14,488 nt of DNA. Origin: an uncultured Bacteroidaceae bacterium. GTDB lineage: Bacteria > Bacteroidota > Bacteroidia > Bacteroidales > Bacteroidaceae. Where the stretch lies: contig CAJGDX010000052.1 of NCBI GenBank assembly GCA_904502185.1, forward strand, positions 1 through 14,488, given 5' to 3'. Below, piece after piece: positions 6,648 to 14,397 of the stretch (positions are counted from its first letter, which is position 1; the number at the start of each line of letters is the position of its first letter). A model generated the notes under the pieces. It searched no databases. It was not told the origin of the DNA and worked only from the letters and a program-made list of their open reading frames with translations. The position numbers and the translations under genes are program-made.

Positions 6648-8150
6648 CTACCACGTATATGTCAATCCAAGCATCATATTTTGATAAAGCTGCCAATATC
6701 CATAATCCTCGCTATACTGACTGCGAGCCTTGTCGTCGAAACGTGTGTGTATGAACATCGACGCAGAGAAATATCTGTTGAAACTGAACGAGAAGGTATT
6801 CTCCCAATCATGCTCCACACGTTTATATGTTGTATAGTAGTATAAACGGGTTTTCCACGTAAAGTTCTTGAGAAGCTGTAAAGTACTGTTAACCTCGAGG
6901 ATGGTACCAAAGTCCTCGTAGTGGTGTCTGCCGTTTCTTATGCCATAGTGTGCCACCGCAAGGTCGCCGTATCTTACGAAACGATAGTTGTAGGCCGAGA
7001 GCGGTGCAAGATAAACCGAAAGGGTTCCTTTTGAAATCTGAGGCTTGTAGTCGATACCGAACGAGAAGTTGGCATTGAAAGGAGCCATGAAGTTCGAACG
7101 GAAATCGGCCTGGTTCGCATCATAGTATGGCATGAACTGTGTCCACACCTGCGCCTTCACAGAATAGTAGATATCTTTCCATCCCTTGTATCCCAGTTTC
7201 GAGGTAAAGCGCAAAAGGTCCTGATTGGTCTTTACGCTGTGCAGGGTATCGGAAGGAGCTGTGTAAAAGCCCAGTTTTGCTTCAAGATGGTTCTCGAACT
7301 TCACTTTTTTCTTATCGTCGTAGTTGAGTTTCAGTTCCAGGTTCACCAGCATGTTCTTTGTATTCTCACCACCACTGCGCCAGTTGTCCGAGTAGAAATG
7401 CTGCGTATAGTTAATGCCGAACGCACCCGAGGTACGCCAATAGTTGGGTTTTACAATCTTGGTCTTGAGGTCACCGGCGAGGTTATCGGGCATGGCGATA
7501 GGCTGAATAACAGTCATTGTAATGCCTGCAACCTGTTGATTCTTTGTATTATCGACACTTGTCTCCTTGCGTATCTCGTCCTCGGTAGCCCACACGCGTG
7601 AAGGGTTATTCTTGTAGAGGTCGAGCAGCAAGCCATCGATGACCTGCGAACGTTTGGAATCTACAGCCAGCTGTGTATCTGTGGAATTGTCGGAGAAGCT
7701 GATGTCGCTGAAATAGCTCTGACCAAGCACCGAACGATACAGGGTAGGACGCATGAACAAACGGACGAAAGTGGGGTTTGTGCGTTCATCGCCATCGACA
7801 TTGCTCATATCCACTTGCATCGTATCGTAGTGTGCTACCAGCGAGTCGAGACGAGAGAGGAAAAAATCGCGGACAGCCGAATCCGATACTGCCACCGTCA
7901 ACGAATCGGTAATGTTCATCGGCAGTGTATCCTCACTTTCAGCCGTTTCGGTTGTTTCACTCATTTGGGGCAAAGTATCACCTGCAAGTGTCAACGAATC
8001 GCCCTCGACAGCAACCAATGTGTCATTTTTCACTGTCAGGGAATCATTCGCCACCACAACAGTGTCGCCACCGACAACCGCCACACTACCCCGCGCCATC
8101 GCCGAAAGCGAAGCAAACAGACAAACAAACGCTATAAATAGATTTTTCAT
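6648..8150 (-). CDS. DUF3078 outer-membrane protein
   Basis: A 500-residue exported protein of the DUF3078 family, known mainly from Bacteroidota and without a defined biochemical role. The start at 8148-8150 is chosen because MKNLFIAFVCLFASLSAMA is a clear signal peptide; the frame stays open 14 codons further upstream but that part does not look like protein. Residues 29-64 carry repeats of seven to eight residues starting with D(S/T)L, and the acidic, Ser/Thr-rich linker runs to about 95. The rest is rich in alternating aromatic and polar segments typical of beta-strands (YWRTSGAFGINYTQHFYS, WKTRLYYYTTYKR) and the chain ends in LTYTW, an aromatic C-terminus like that of outer-membrane barrels. 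Family membership is recognised by overall pattern; the barrel is inferred. It is the first gene of a two-gene operon with the antiporter. Confidence 0.82.
   Translation of the reverse strand: MKNLFIAFVCLFASLSAMARGSVAVVGGDTVVVANDSLTVKNDTLVAVEGDSLTLAGDTLPQMSETTETAESEDTLPMNITDSLTVAVSDSAVRDFFLSRLDSLVAHYDTMQVDMSNVDGDERTNPTFVRLFMRPTLYRSVLGQSYFSDISFSDNSTDTQLAVDSKRSQVIDGLLLDLYKNNPSRVWATEDEIRKETSVDNTKNQQVAGITMTVIQPIAMPDNLAGDLKTKIVKPNYWRTSGAFGINYTQHFYSDNWRSGGENTKNMLVNLELKLNYDDKKKVKFENHLEAKLGFYTAPSDTLHSVKTNQDLLRFTSKLGYKGWKDIYYSVKAQVWTQFMPYYDANQADFRSNFMAPFNANFSFGIDYKPQISKGTLSVYLAPLSAYNYRFVRYGDLAVAHYGIRNGRHHYEDFGTILEVNSTLQLLKNFTWKTRLYYYTTYKRVEHDWENTFSFSFNRYFSASMFIHTRFDDKARSQYSEDYGYWQLYQNMMLGLTYTW
7959..8066 (-). 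repeat. protein-level heptad-like repeat in the DUF3078 gene
   Basis: Directly after the signal peptide the protein has successive units DTVVVAN, DSLTVKN, DTLVAVEG, DSLTLAG and DTLPQMS. They share Asp, Ser or Thr, and Leu or Val at the first three positions. The segment probably forms an extended linker in the periplasm. Confidence 0.55.
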
Positions 8151-8281
8151 AGAATAAACTTTACACAATAATCGGGTGCCGCATCTCCCCATTTACACAG
8201 AAACAGTGCAAAAAGAGGCAGGACAAACCCGGAACTCATCGAAAGTGGCGGCAAAATTCACACGCCAACCCTTTCCGACTG

Positions 8282-8313
8282 CAAATTTACATTATTAATG
8301 TAGAATTTTGCAA
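8282..8313 (-). promoter_or_regulatory. candidate promoter of the DUF3078-antiporter operon
   Basis: Read on the minus strand, TAAATTTG (8282-8289) fits the -7 consensus and TTG (8311-8313) stands 21 bases upstream as a -33 element. Transcription would begin near 8274, giving a leader of about 124 bases before the start codon at 8150. Confidence 0.5.
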
Positions 8314-8343
8314 GAAACAGAGGGCAAAATAGTTTATTTTTTC

Positions 8344-8352
8344 TAACTTTGC
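8344..8352 (+). promoter_or_regulatory. candidate -7 box of yidC
   Basis: TAACTTTGC fits the TAnnTTTG consensus. Transcription would begin near 8359, about 35 bases before the ATG. I see no clear -33 element at the normal distance. Confidence 0.5.
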
Positions 8353-8393
8353 ACCCCAATTACGAACAACAAGCAATAACCCACTAAAACATC

Positions 8394-10319
8394 ATGGACA
8401 AAAACAACCTAATAGGATTTGGTCTGATAGGCTTGGTACTCGTGGCATTCGTATATTTCAACCAGCCCGACCCCAAGCAGATTGAAGCACAAAAACGTTA
8501 TCAGGATTCTATCACCGCCATTGCTCAGCAACAAGAGGCTGCCGCAAGAGCAGTTGCCCTTGAAGAGGCAAAGAAAATTGAGGAGCAGAGCAAAGACAGC
8601 ACATCTGTACTGTTCGATGCACTCAACGGCGAAGAGAAGTTCATCACACTTGCCAACAAAAATCTAAGCATACGCATTTCAACACTCGGCGGACGCATCT
8701 GCTCGGCAACACTTGCCGACTACAAGAACCAGCAGGGCGAGCCTGTGACACTCTTCAGCGAAGAGGACAACATTGCAGTGCGCAACGTACGTCGCAGCGA
8801 TGACAAAATCTTCAATCAGCTCTACTTCACCATCGACGGCAAAGAAGAGAACATCGACACACGCAAGCTCTACTTCACACCTGTAGAGGCAACTGAAAGC
8901 AGCGTAGTGATGCGTTTACCCCTCGGTCAGGACAAATATGTAGACTTCTGCTACAACATACTGCCTGAAAGCTATGTTGTAAATCTGTCGATTGAGGCAC
9001 ACAACGCCTCAAACATCTTCTCTGCATCGACCAAAGAGATAAATATCGTATGGGACCAGATTCTGCGTCAGCAAGAGAAGGGTTACACTTTCGAGCAGCA
9101 GTACACCTCACTCACCTACAAACCCGTAGACGAGGACACCGACTACCTGAACGAGAGAACAGACGACAGCGAGAAGCTTGCCGAGCCTATACAGTGGATT
9201 GCATACAAGAACCAGTTCTTCTCTTGCATAATGGTTGCAAAGGATAACTTTGACGATGTAACTGTGAAATCGGATACCCTGCACGAGGGCAGAGGCTACC
9301 TCAAGAACTGTTCGGCAGACATGACTGCACCCTTCGACCCCTCGGGACGTACAGCCACAGACCTCTCATTCTATTTCGGTCCCAACAAGTTCAGCATCCT
9401 CAAGGAGAGCAACGAACTGATAGGTGGCGAGAACAACGACCTTCAGTTGCAGAAACTCATATACTTCGGCTGGCCCATCGTACGCTGGATTAACCGTTTC
9501 TTCATTATGTACCTCTTCGACTGGCTCACAAGCTGGGGACTCAGCATGGGACTTGTACTGTTGCTGCTCACCTTGATAGTGAAAGCCATTGTCTACCCCT
9601 TCACCTACAAGTCGTACGTTTCGTCGGCAAAGATGCGCGCCCTGAAGCCCTACATCGACGAGATAAACGCAAAATACCCCAAACAGGAGGATGCTATGAA
9701 GAAACAGCAGGAGATAATGATGCTGTACAGCAAATATGGAGCAAGCCCCATGGGAGGCTGTCTGCCCATGCTCATACAGATGCCTGTCTTCATCGCAATG
9801 TTCAACTTCGTGCCTAATGCCATCGAGTTGCGTCAGCAGAGCTTCCTCTGGGCAAACGACCTTTCAACATACGACGACGTAATCAGTTGGGGAACATCAA
9901 TCTGGCCCATAGGCAACCACATCAGCCTCTTCTGTTTGCTCTTCTGCATCGTGCAGATAGCCAACACCTACTACACATCGAAGATGCAGCCCAACATGGG
10001 TTCACCCGAACAGGCACAGCAGATGAAAATCATGCGTTGGATGATGTACCTGATGCCCATCATGTTCTTCTTCATCTTCAACGACTACTCATCGGGACTC
10101 AACTACTACTACTTCCTCTCTACACTCATCAGTGTATGCATCTTCATCTACCTGCGCTACAAGGTTGACGAGAATGACTTGCTGAAAAAGATGGAAGCAT
10201 ACTACGAAAAGAACAAAAACAACCCCACAAAGCGCACCAACTTCATGGCAAACCTTGAGGCCATGCAGAAAGAGCTTGAGCGTCGCAACGAGGAGTTGAA
10301 AAAAGAAAGAAACAAATAA
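8394..10319 (+). CDS. yidC: membrane protein insertase YidC
   Basis: A 641-residue YidC/Oxa1 insertase, which helps inner-membrane proteins fold and insert, alone or with SecYEG. Residues 5-22 form the first membrane helix, followed by a charged, Gln/Glu/Ala-rich helical linker (27-70) and a periplasmic beta domain (about 80-355; LSIRISTLGGRICSATLADY near 91-110). The insertase core is about 360-590. Its first helix carries the groove's positive residue, here Lys397 in LIVKAIVYPF. A cytosolic helical hairpin follows (AKMRALKPYIDEINAKYP and MKKQQEIMMLYSKYGASP), then MGGCLPMLIQMPVFIAMF and QQMKIMRWMMYLMPIMFFFIF. The tail from about 600 is strongly basic and Lys/Glu-rich, as expected for ribosome contact. 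Length and layout fit Bacteroidota YidC. A -7 box lies at 8344-8352; the gene for the 211-residue protein follows after 14 bases. Confidence 0.97.
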   Translation: MDKNNLIGFGLIGLVLVAFVYFNQPDPKQIEAQKRYQDSITAIAQQQEAAARAVALEEAKKIEEQSKDSTSVLFDALNGEEKFITLANKNLSIRISTLGGRICSATLADYKNQQGEPVTLFSEEDNIAVRNVRRSDDKIFNQLYFTIDGKEENIDTRKLYFTPVEATESSVVMRLPLGQDKYVDFCYNILPESYVVNLSIEAHNASNIFSASTKEINIVWDQILRQQEKGYTFEQQYTSLTYKPVDEDTDYLNERTDDSEKLAEPIQWIAYKNQFFSCIMVAKDNFDDVTVKSDTLHEGRGYLKNCSADMTAPFDPSGRTATDLSFYFGPNKFSILKESNELIGGENNDLQLQKLIYFGWPIVRWINRFFIMYLFDWLTSWGLSMGLVLLLLTLIVKAIVYPFTYKSYVSSAKMRALKPYIDEINAKYPKQEDAMKKQQEIMMLYSKYGASPMGGCLPMLIQMPVFIAMFNFVPNAIELRQQSFLWANDLSTYDDVISWGTSIWPIGNHISLFCLLFCIVQIANTYYTSKMQPNMGSPEQAQQMKIMRWMMYLMPIMFFFIFNDYSSGLNYYYFLSTLISVCIFIYLRYKVDENDLLKKMEAYYEKNKNNPTKRTNFMANLEAMQKELERRNEELKKERNK

Positions 10320-10333
10320 AACAGATATAAAAA

Positions 10334-10969
10334 ATGGGTTTATTCGATTTTTTCAAGAAAAAACAGCAGCCCGCCGAAAAGGTGGGAGGCATGGAAGACT
10401 TCATGACACTCATCAGAGTATACTACCAGTCGGTGCTTGCCGCCAACCTCGGAATAACAAACATCGGTATGTTGCCCGACCTTGCAACATTCAAGCGCAC
10501 ACTGAAAGTTGCCACACAGAACAACAAATTAGGCGTTGCAGAGCGCAGCCGCTGTAAGAAGATGCTCGAACAGCTCTACGGCATGAACGAGAACTTCTTC
10601 AAAGAGATAGACCACTCTATCAAGCGCAACTGCAAGACCGTGAACGACGTAAGAACCTACCTCTTTGCGTTCCAGGGTTTCAACAACGACCTGATGATGC
10701 TTGTCAGCAACCTTATGCAGTGGAAATTCCGCATCCCCGGCATCTTCCACAAAATGCTGCGCGACATGACCGCAAAGACTATTAACGACATCCTCACCAA
10801 GAACAACTGGAAAGACGAGGCAACATTCAAGACCGTCTACGCCATCCGTCAACAGAAGGAGCGTCTCTGCTACTCTGCCGAATGGATGACTGAATATGTC
10901 TACAAGATAGTTACATTGGCAAAGAAGGAGCCACGTTCAAAAGGTGGCGAAAATGAGGCTAAAAAATAA
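10334..10969 (+). CDS. conserved-looking protein of unknown function, linked to yidC
   Basis: A 211-residue protein that I do not recognise. It has no signal peptide and no membrane helix. It is basic and looks mostly alpha-helical. The N-terminus MGLFDFFKKKQ has hydrophobic residues followed by lysines, a pattern that can bind a membrane surface. The body (about 20-195) carries segments such as MEDFMTLIRVYYQSVLAANLG, GFNNDLMMLVSNLMQWKF and ERLCYSAEWMTEYVYKIV, and the last 15 residues are a charged, probably disordered tail. It starts 14 bases after the yidC stop and a strong terminator follows at 10994-11025, so the two genes very likely share a transcript. Codon use, rich in C-ending codons, matches yidC, so it looks like a well-expressed native gene. 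A role near the membrane or the insertase is a guess from position only. Confidence 0.85.
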   Translation: MGLFDFFKKKQQPAEKVGGMEDFMTLIRVYYQSVLAANLGITNIGMLPDLATFKRTLKVATQNNKLGVAERSRCKKMLEQLYGMNENFFKEIDHSIKRNCKTVNDVRTYLFAFQGFNNDLMMLVSNLMQWKFRIPGIFHKMLRDMTAKTINDILTKNNWKDEATFKTVYAIRQQKERLCYSAEWMTEYVYKIVTLAKKEPRSKGGENEAKK

Positions 10970-10993
10970 TAGAAGAAAATATCCCACTAAATT

Positions 10994-11025
10994 AAGGCAA
11001 TCTTGCATGCAAGATTGCCTTTTTT
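10994..11025 (+). terminator. intrinsic terminator of the yidC transcript
   Basis: A perfect 28-base palindrome (10994-11021, arms AAGGCAATCTTGCA and TGCAAGATTGCCTT) is followed by T to 11025. It ends the yidC and 211-residue-protein transcription unit. Confidence 0.85.
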
Positions 11026-11189
11026 ACACACAAAATATACGAGTCAATTGATAGTAGCAGAAGTTAGTAAAACATTCTATAACAAAGACAAACAAAGCTA
11101 CACATCGCAAACTCGGAAAATATTTTTCAAAAAAGCAATGCAGTAGGAAAATCTCTAAATGGTAAGCCCGTATTTTGACGTAAAATGCT

Positions 11190-11197
11190 TACCTTTG
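11190..11197 (+). promoter_or_regulatory. candidate -7 box of the DNA-glycosylase-like gene
   Basis: TACCTTTG fits the TAnnTTTG consensus and would place the transcript start near 11204, about 27 bases before the ATG at 11231. It lies downstream of the ATG at 11159 and therefore argues against that longer start. I see no strong -33 element. Confidence 0.45.
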
Positions 11198-11230
11198 ACA
11201 TTGCAATTGAGTTATCCCTGTTTTAATATA

Positions 11231-11818
11231 ATGTTTGATACCGAAAAGCACCCTCTCGCCCCATTCCTGCCAGACGAAGCACGGATATTGATGCTCGGCA
11301 GTTTTCCACCCAAAGAAGACAAATGGTCGATGCGTTTCTTCTACCCAAACTGGATAAACGACATGTGGCGGATAGTGGGCACAATATTCCACGGCGACAA
11401 ACATCATTTCGAAGTACAGGGCGAAAAACGTTTCGACCGGGAGCGCATAGTGGACTTCTGCACCAGGCATGGCATAGCTCTCTACGACACAGCCTGTGAA
11501 GTGCGACGTCTGAAGGACAATGCCTCGGACAAATTCCTCGAAATAGTAACTCCAACCGACCTTACAGCACTACTAAAACAGATACCGCAGTGCAAGGCAA
11601 TAGTTACTACCGGACAGAAAGCAACTGATATAATAGTAGAGAAATTCGGTTGCAAGGAACCGCCCATCGGCAGCATGGAGAGGATCACCCTTGCCGATGG
11701 ACGCACACTGCACTTTTGGCGTATGCCCTCCTCGTCGCGGGCCTATCCACTGGCACTCGACAAAAAAGCGGAATATTATCGTAAGATGTTTGAATATGAG
11801 TTAAATTCAGTATATTAG
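11231..11818 (+). CDS. uracil/hypoxanthine-DNA-glycosylase-like protein
   Basis: A 195-residue protein resembling small members of the uracil-DNA glycosylase superfamily, closest in pattern to the DNA-deoxyinosine (hypoxanthine) glycosylase branch. These enzymes remove deaminated bases to start base-excision repair. Visible marks are LMLGSFPPKEDKWSM at residues 20-34 (the G-S-x-P motif I active-site loop), FYPNWINDMWRIVG at 37-50 (Asn43 before M-W is a candidate catalytic or base-contact residue), ALYDTACEVRR, IVTTGQKAT, and MPSSSRAYPLALDKK from residue 165, which stands where the family has its [HL]PSxS DNA-binding motif II. The ATG at 11231 is preferred over 11159 because the 24 residues between them look non-homologous and a -7 box lies between the two. 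It has its own promoter and stands 29 bases before the peptidase gene, with which it may be co-transcribed. The exact substrate base cannot be read from the sequence. Confidence 0.78.
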   Translation: MFDTEKHPLAPFLPDEARILMLGSFPPKEDKWSMRFFYPNWINDMWRIVGTIFHGDKHHFEVQGEKRFDRERIVDFCTRHGIALYDTACEVRRLKDNASDKFLEIVTPTDLTALLKQIPQCKAIVTTGQKATDIIVEKFGCKEPPIGSMERITLADGRTLHFWRMPSSSRAYPLALDKKAEYYRKMFEYELNSVY

Positions 11819-11847
11819 CAAAGAAAAACCAAAATCCCAACATACAA

Positions 11848-13989
11848 ATGAAGAAAATATTATTAACTACACTTGTGGCACTTCTTGCCATAACACAACT
11901 GCGAGCAGACAAAGGTATGTGGCTGCTGCAGCTCATGCGTCAGCAAAACCTCGAAGACCAGATGCGCAAGCTCGGACTTCAGATAAGCGCAGACGAGATT
12001 TACTCACCCAATGCCCCATCCCTGAAAGACGCCATAGGCATCTTCGGCGGAGGTTGCACCGGCGAAGTTGTATCGCCCAACGGTCTTGTGGTAACCAACC
12101 ACCACTGTGGATTCAGCTTCATACAGCAGCTGAGTACAGTGGAGCACAACTACCTGCAAAATGGCTTTTGGAGCCAGAGCAACGAAGAGGAACTTCCCTG
12201 CGAAAATATCGGATTCACCTTTGTTGTAAAAATAACAGATGTAACCGACGAAATAAACTCACGCATAGCAAGCGGCAAGATTACCGAGGAACAATCCTTC
12301 AACCGAGCAGCACTTGCAAAGATAGGCAAAGAGCTGTTCGACGCTGACAACATCGAAGGCAAGCAACACATGTACCCACAGCTTCTCCCCTACTTCGAAG
12401 CAAACAAATACTACCTTGTATACTATAAAAGATACACCGACGTACGCCTCGTGGGAACACCTCCCTTTGCCATAGGTAAGTTCGGCGGCGAGACCGACAA
12501 CTGGATGTGGCCCCGTCACACCGGCGACTTCTCGGTATTCCGCATCTATGGTGACAAGGATGGCAACCCTGCGGCATACAGCAAAGAGAATGTCCCCTTG
12601 AAAACTCCCAAGCACCTCAACATCTCGATAGCAGGTTTCGAGCAGGGAGATTTTGCAATGATTATGGGCTTCCCCGGCAGCACATCGCGCTACCTCACAG
12701 CCGACGAGGTGAAACAGCGCATGTACCAGAAGAACGAGCCCCGAATTGCAATGCGCGACGTAACTCTGAAAATCATCCGCGAGGAGATGGAGAAGAGCGA
12801 AGATATAAACATCAAATATGCCAGCAAGCTCGCCCGCATAAGCAACTACTGGAAAAACTCGATAGGCATGAACAAAGCCATCATCGACAACAAGGTAATT
12901 GAAACAAAACTGCAGGAAGAGGCAGCCTTCAAGGCATGGGCCAAGAGCATTGGCAACAACGACTACGCAAATGTTGTAGAGAAGATAAACGCCTGTGTAG
13001 AGGAGATGAACCGCACACAGTACCTCACAATGCTCACAAGTGAACTTCTTGGAAATGTGGAATTCTTTTCACGCAACCTCAGCGATGGCAACAAAAAGAT
13101 GTTCGACACCCCGGAAAAGATAAGCGAACAGATGAAGTCGCTCTACTCGTGGCTTCACAACCGCGACTACATCCACAACATCGACCGCCGCATAGCCAAA
13201 GAGGTGCTTCCCCTCTACTTCGAACTTACAAAGCCCGAAGAGCGTAACGACTACCTCAACGAGGTTGAGAAGAAGTACAAGGGCAAACTCGCAAAATACA
13301 TCGACGAGGTTTATGACAACTCTATCCTTGCCAGCGAGAAGAACCTCAACAAATTCCTCAAAAAACCCTCGCTCAAGAAGATGGAGAGTGATCCGGCATA
13401 CAAACTTCGCACCGCAATCCTCTCGGTACAACGCGAACTTTCTAAAAAGAACAGCGAATTTGCGAAGAGAATGAATCCCCTGCACAAGACATATCTGAAG
13501 GGATTGCTGGAAAAGGCAAACGGCACCCCCATGGCTCCCGATGCTAACAGCACAATGCGTATGACCTATGGTAGTGTAAAACCCTACCAGCCCAAGGATG
13601 GAGTAACCTACAACCACTACACCACCCTTAAGGGAGTAATGGAAAAGGAGAACCCCAAGAGCAGCGAATTCATCGTTCCTGCACGTCTTAAAGAGCTATA
13701 CGAGAAGAAAGACTACGGCGAATATGCACTTGCCAATGGAGAGATGCCCGTAGCCTTCCTCACCACCAACGACATCACCGGCGGAAACAGTGGCAGCGGT
13801 GTGCTCAACTCAAGAGGAGAGCTTATAGGACTTGCATTCGACGGCAACTGGGAATCGCTCAGCGGCGACATAAACTTCGACAACGACAAACAGCGTTGCA
13901 TAAATGTCGACATTCGCTACGTACTCTTCATCATTGAGAAATATGGCAATTGCAAACGCCTTATCGACGAAATGAAGATAGTGAAGTAA
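11848..13989 (+). CDS. dpp7: S46 family dipeptidyl-peptidase, DPP7-like
   Basis: A 713-residue exported serine peptidase that releases dipeptides from the N-terminus of peptides, feeding amino-acid-using Bacteroidota. Residues 1-20 are a signal peptide (cut likely after LRA, before DKGMW). The chymotrypsin-like triad is visible: His86 (or His85) in VVTNHHCGF, Asp227 in WPRHTGDFSVFR, and Ser648 in GGNSGSG. A helical domain lies between (about 280-575). The residue 18 positions after the catalytic serine is Gly666 in FDGNWESLSGD. In the S46 family an Arg there marks DPP11, which prefers Asp/Glu at P1, and Gly marks DPP7, which prefers hydrophobic residues; the DPP7 call rests on this knowledge. 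Asp674 in SGD is a likely contact for the free amino end. Location is the periplasm or cell surface. It follows the glycosylase-like gene by 29 bases and ends before a strong terminator. Confidence 0.93.
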   Translation: MKKILLTTLVALLAITQLRADKGMWLLQLMRQQNLEDQMRKLGLQISADEIYSPNAPSLKDAIGIFGGGCTGEVVSPNGLVVTNHHCGFSFIQQLSTVEHNYLQNGFWSQSNEEELPCENIGFTFVVKITDVTDEINSRIASGKITEEQSFNRAALAKIGKELFDADNIEGKQHMYPQLLPYFEANKYYLVYYKRYTDVRLVGTPPFAIGKFGGETDNWMWPRHTGDFSVFRIYGDKDGNPAAYSKENVPLKTPKHLNISIAGFEQGDFAMIMGFPGSTSRYLTADEVKQRMYQKNEPRIAMRDVTLKIIREEMEKSEDINIKYASKLARISNYWKNSIGMNKAIIDNKVIETKLQEEAAFKAWAKSIGNNDYANVVEKINACVEEMNRTQYLTMLTSELLGNVEFFSRNLSDGNKKMFDTPEKISEQMKSLYSWLHNRDYIHNIDRRIAKEVLPLYFELTKPEERNDYLNEVEKKYKGKLAKYIDEVYDNSILASEKNLNKFLKKPSLKKMESDPAYKLRTAILSVQRELSKKNSEFAKRMNPLHKTYLKGLLEKANGTPMAPDANSTMRMTYGSVKPYQPKDGVTYNHYTTLKGVMEKENPKSSEFIVPARLKELYEKKDYGEYALANGEMPVAFLTTNDITGGNSGSGVLNSRGELIGLAFDGNWESLSGDINFDNDKQRCINVDIRYVLFIIEKYGNCKRLIDEMKIVK

Positions 13990-14003
13990 ACAAACAGAAA
14001 GCA

Positions 14004-14054
14004 TACAAAAATCCTCCTCATAAAGTTTCGAACTTTATGAGGAGGATTTTTGTA
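14004..14054. terminator. strong intrinsic terminator after the S46 peptidase
   Basis: A perfect 24-bp stem (14004-14027 with 14031-14054) closes on a three-base TCG loop. The stem has a run of five A at its left foot and five T at its right foot, so it could work on both strands. It follows the peptidase stop codon by 14 bases. Confidence 0.88.
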
Positions 14055-14118
14055 CCGGATAATTTACTTCGAAGCAGTTCGGACCTTTGTATTTTGTTAT
14101 ATTAACGTGACTATTTTT

Positions 14119-14162
14119 AATAAGGCCGTGTCAAAAAATATATTTGACTCGGCCTTATTTTT
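14119..14162 (+). terminator. second terminator-like hairpin or element end
   Basis: AATAAGGCCG (14119-14128) pairs with CGGCCTTATT (14150-14159), and after one mismatch GTCAAA (14130-14135) pairs with TTTGAC (14143-14148). Five T follow at 14158-14162. No plus-strand gene lies between this and the peptidase terminator, so it may be a backup terminator or the inverted-repeat end of a decayed mobile element. Confidence 0.5.
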
Positions 14163-14397
14163 GCCTTTTCCTGTAAAGCAACCCCATCTGAACCATTCTC
14201 TTAATATTTAACATGAGTTCGATATAAGTTTCTTCCACTATTCTATTGATTGAGGGCGTATAATCTTCAAGGTATATTTTACCCTTAATTGTCTTTGCAA
14301 TTAGCACGGTCCATGTTTCTATCCCTACTTTTCGGCGCCCGAAAAGTAGGCAAAAGGGCTCGGCACACTGGACAGGGCAGTTGGTTTCTCCCTTTGT
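14155..14397 (-). pseudogene. minus-strand coding remnant, frame B
   Basis: This frame is open for 80 codons from after a TGA (14398-14400) to TAA at 14155-14157, with no ATG before codon 62. The part after codon 29 looks protein-like (TWTVLIAKTIKGKIYLEDY, then INRIVEETYIELMLNIKRM and a basic end RKRQK). The stop lies inside the hairpin at 14119-14159. It overlaps a second open frame on the same strand, shifted by one base. I read it as the C-terminal end of a gene broken by a frameshift, possibly at the palindrome 14324-14350. I do not recognise the family. Confidence 0.35.

Noticed and set aside
8151..8192. 14-codon N-terminal extension of the DUF3078 gene
   Set aside because: The signal peptide begins at the Met encoded at 8148-8150, and an extension of that kind would bury it.
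13069..13617. 182-residue minus-strand frame
   Set aside because: It is a shadow on the antisense strand of the S46 peptidase, whose coding sequence is unambiguous here.
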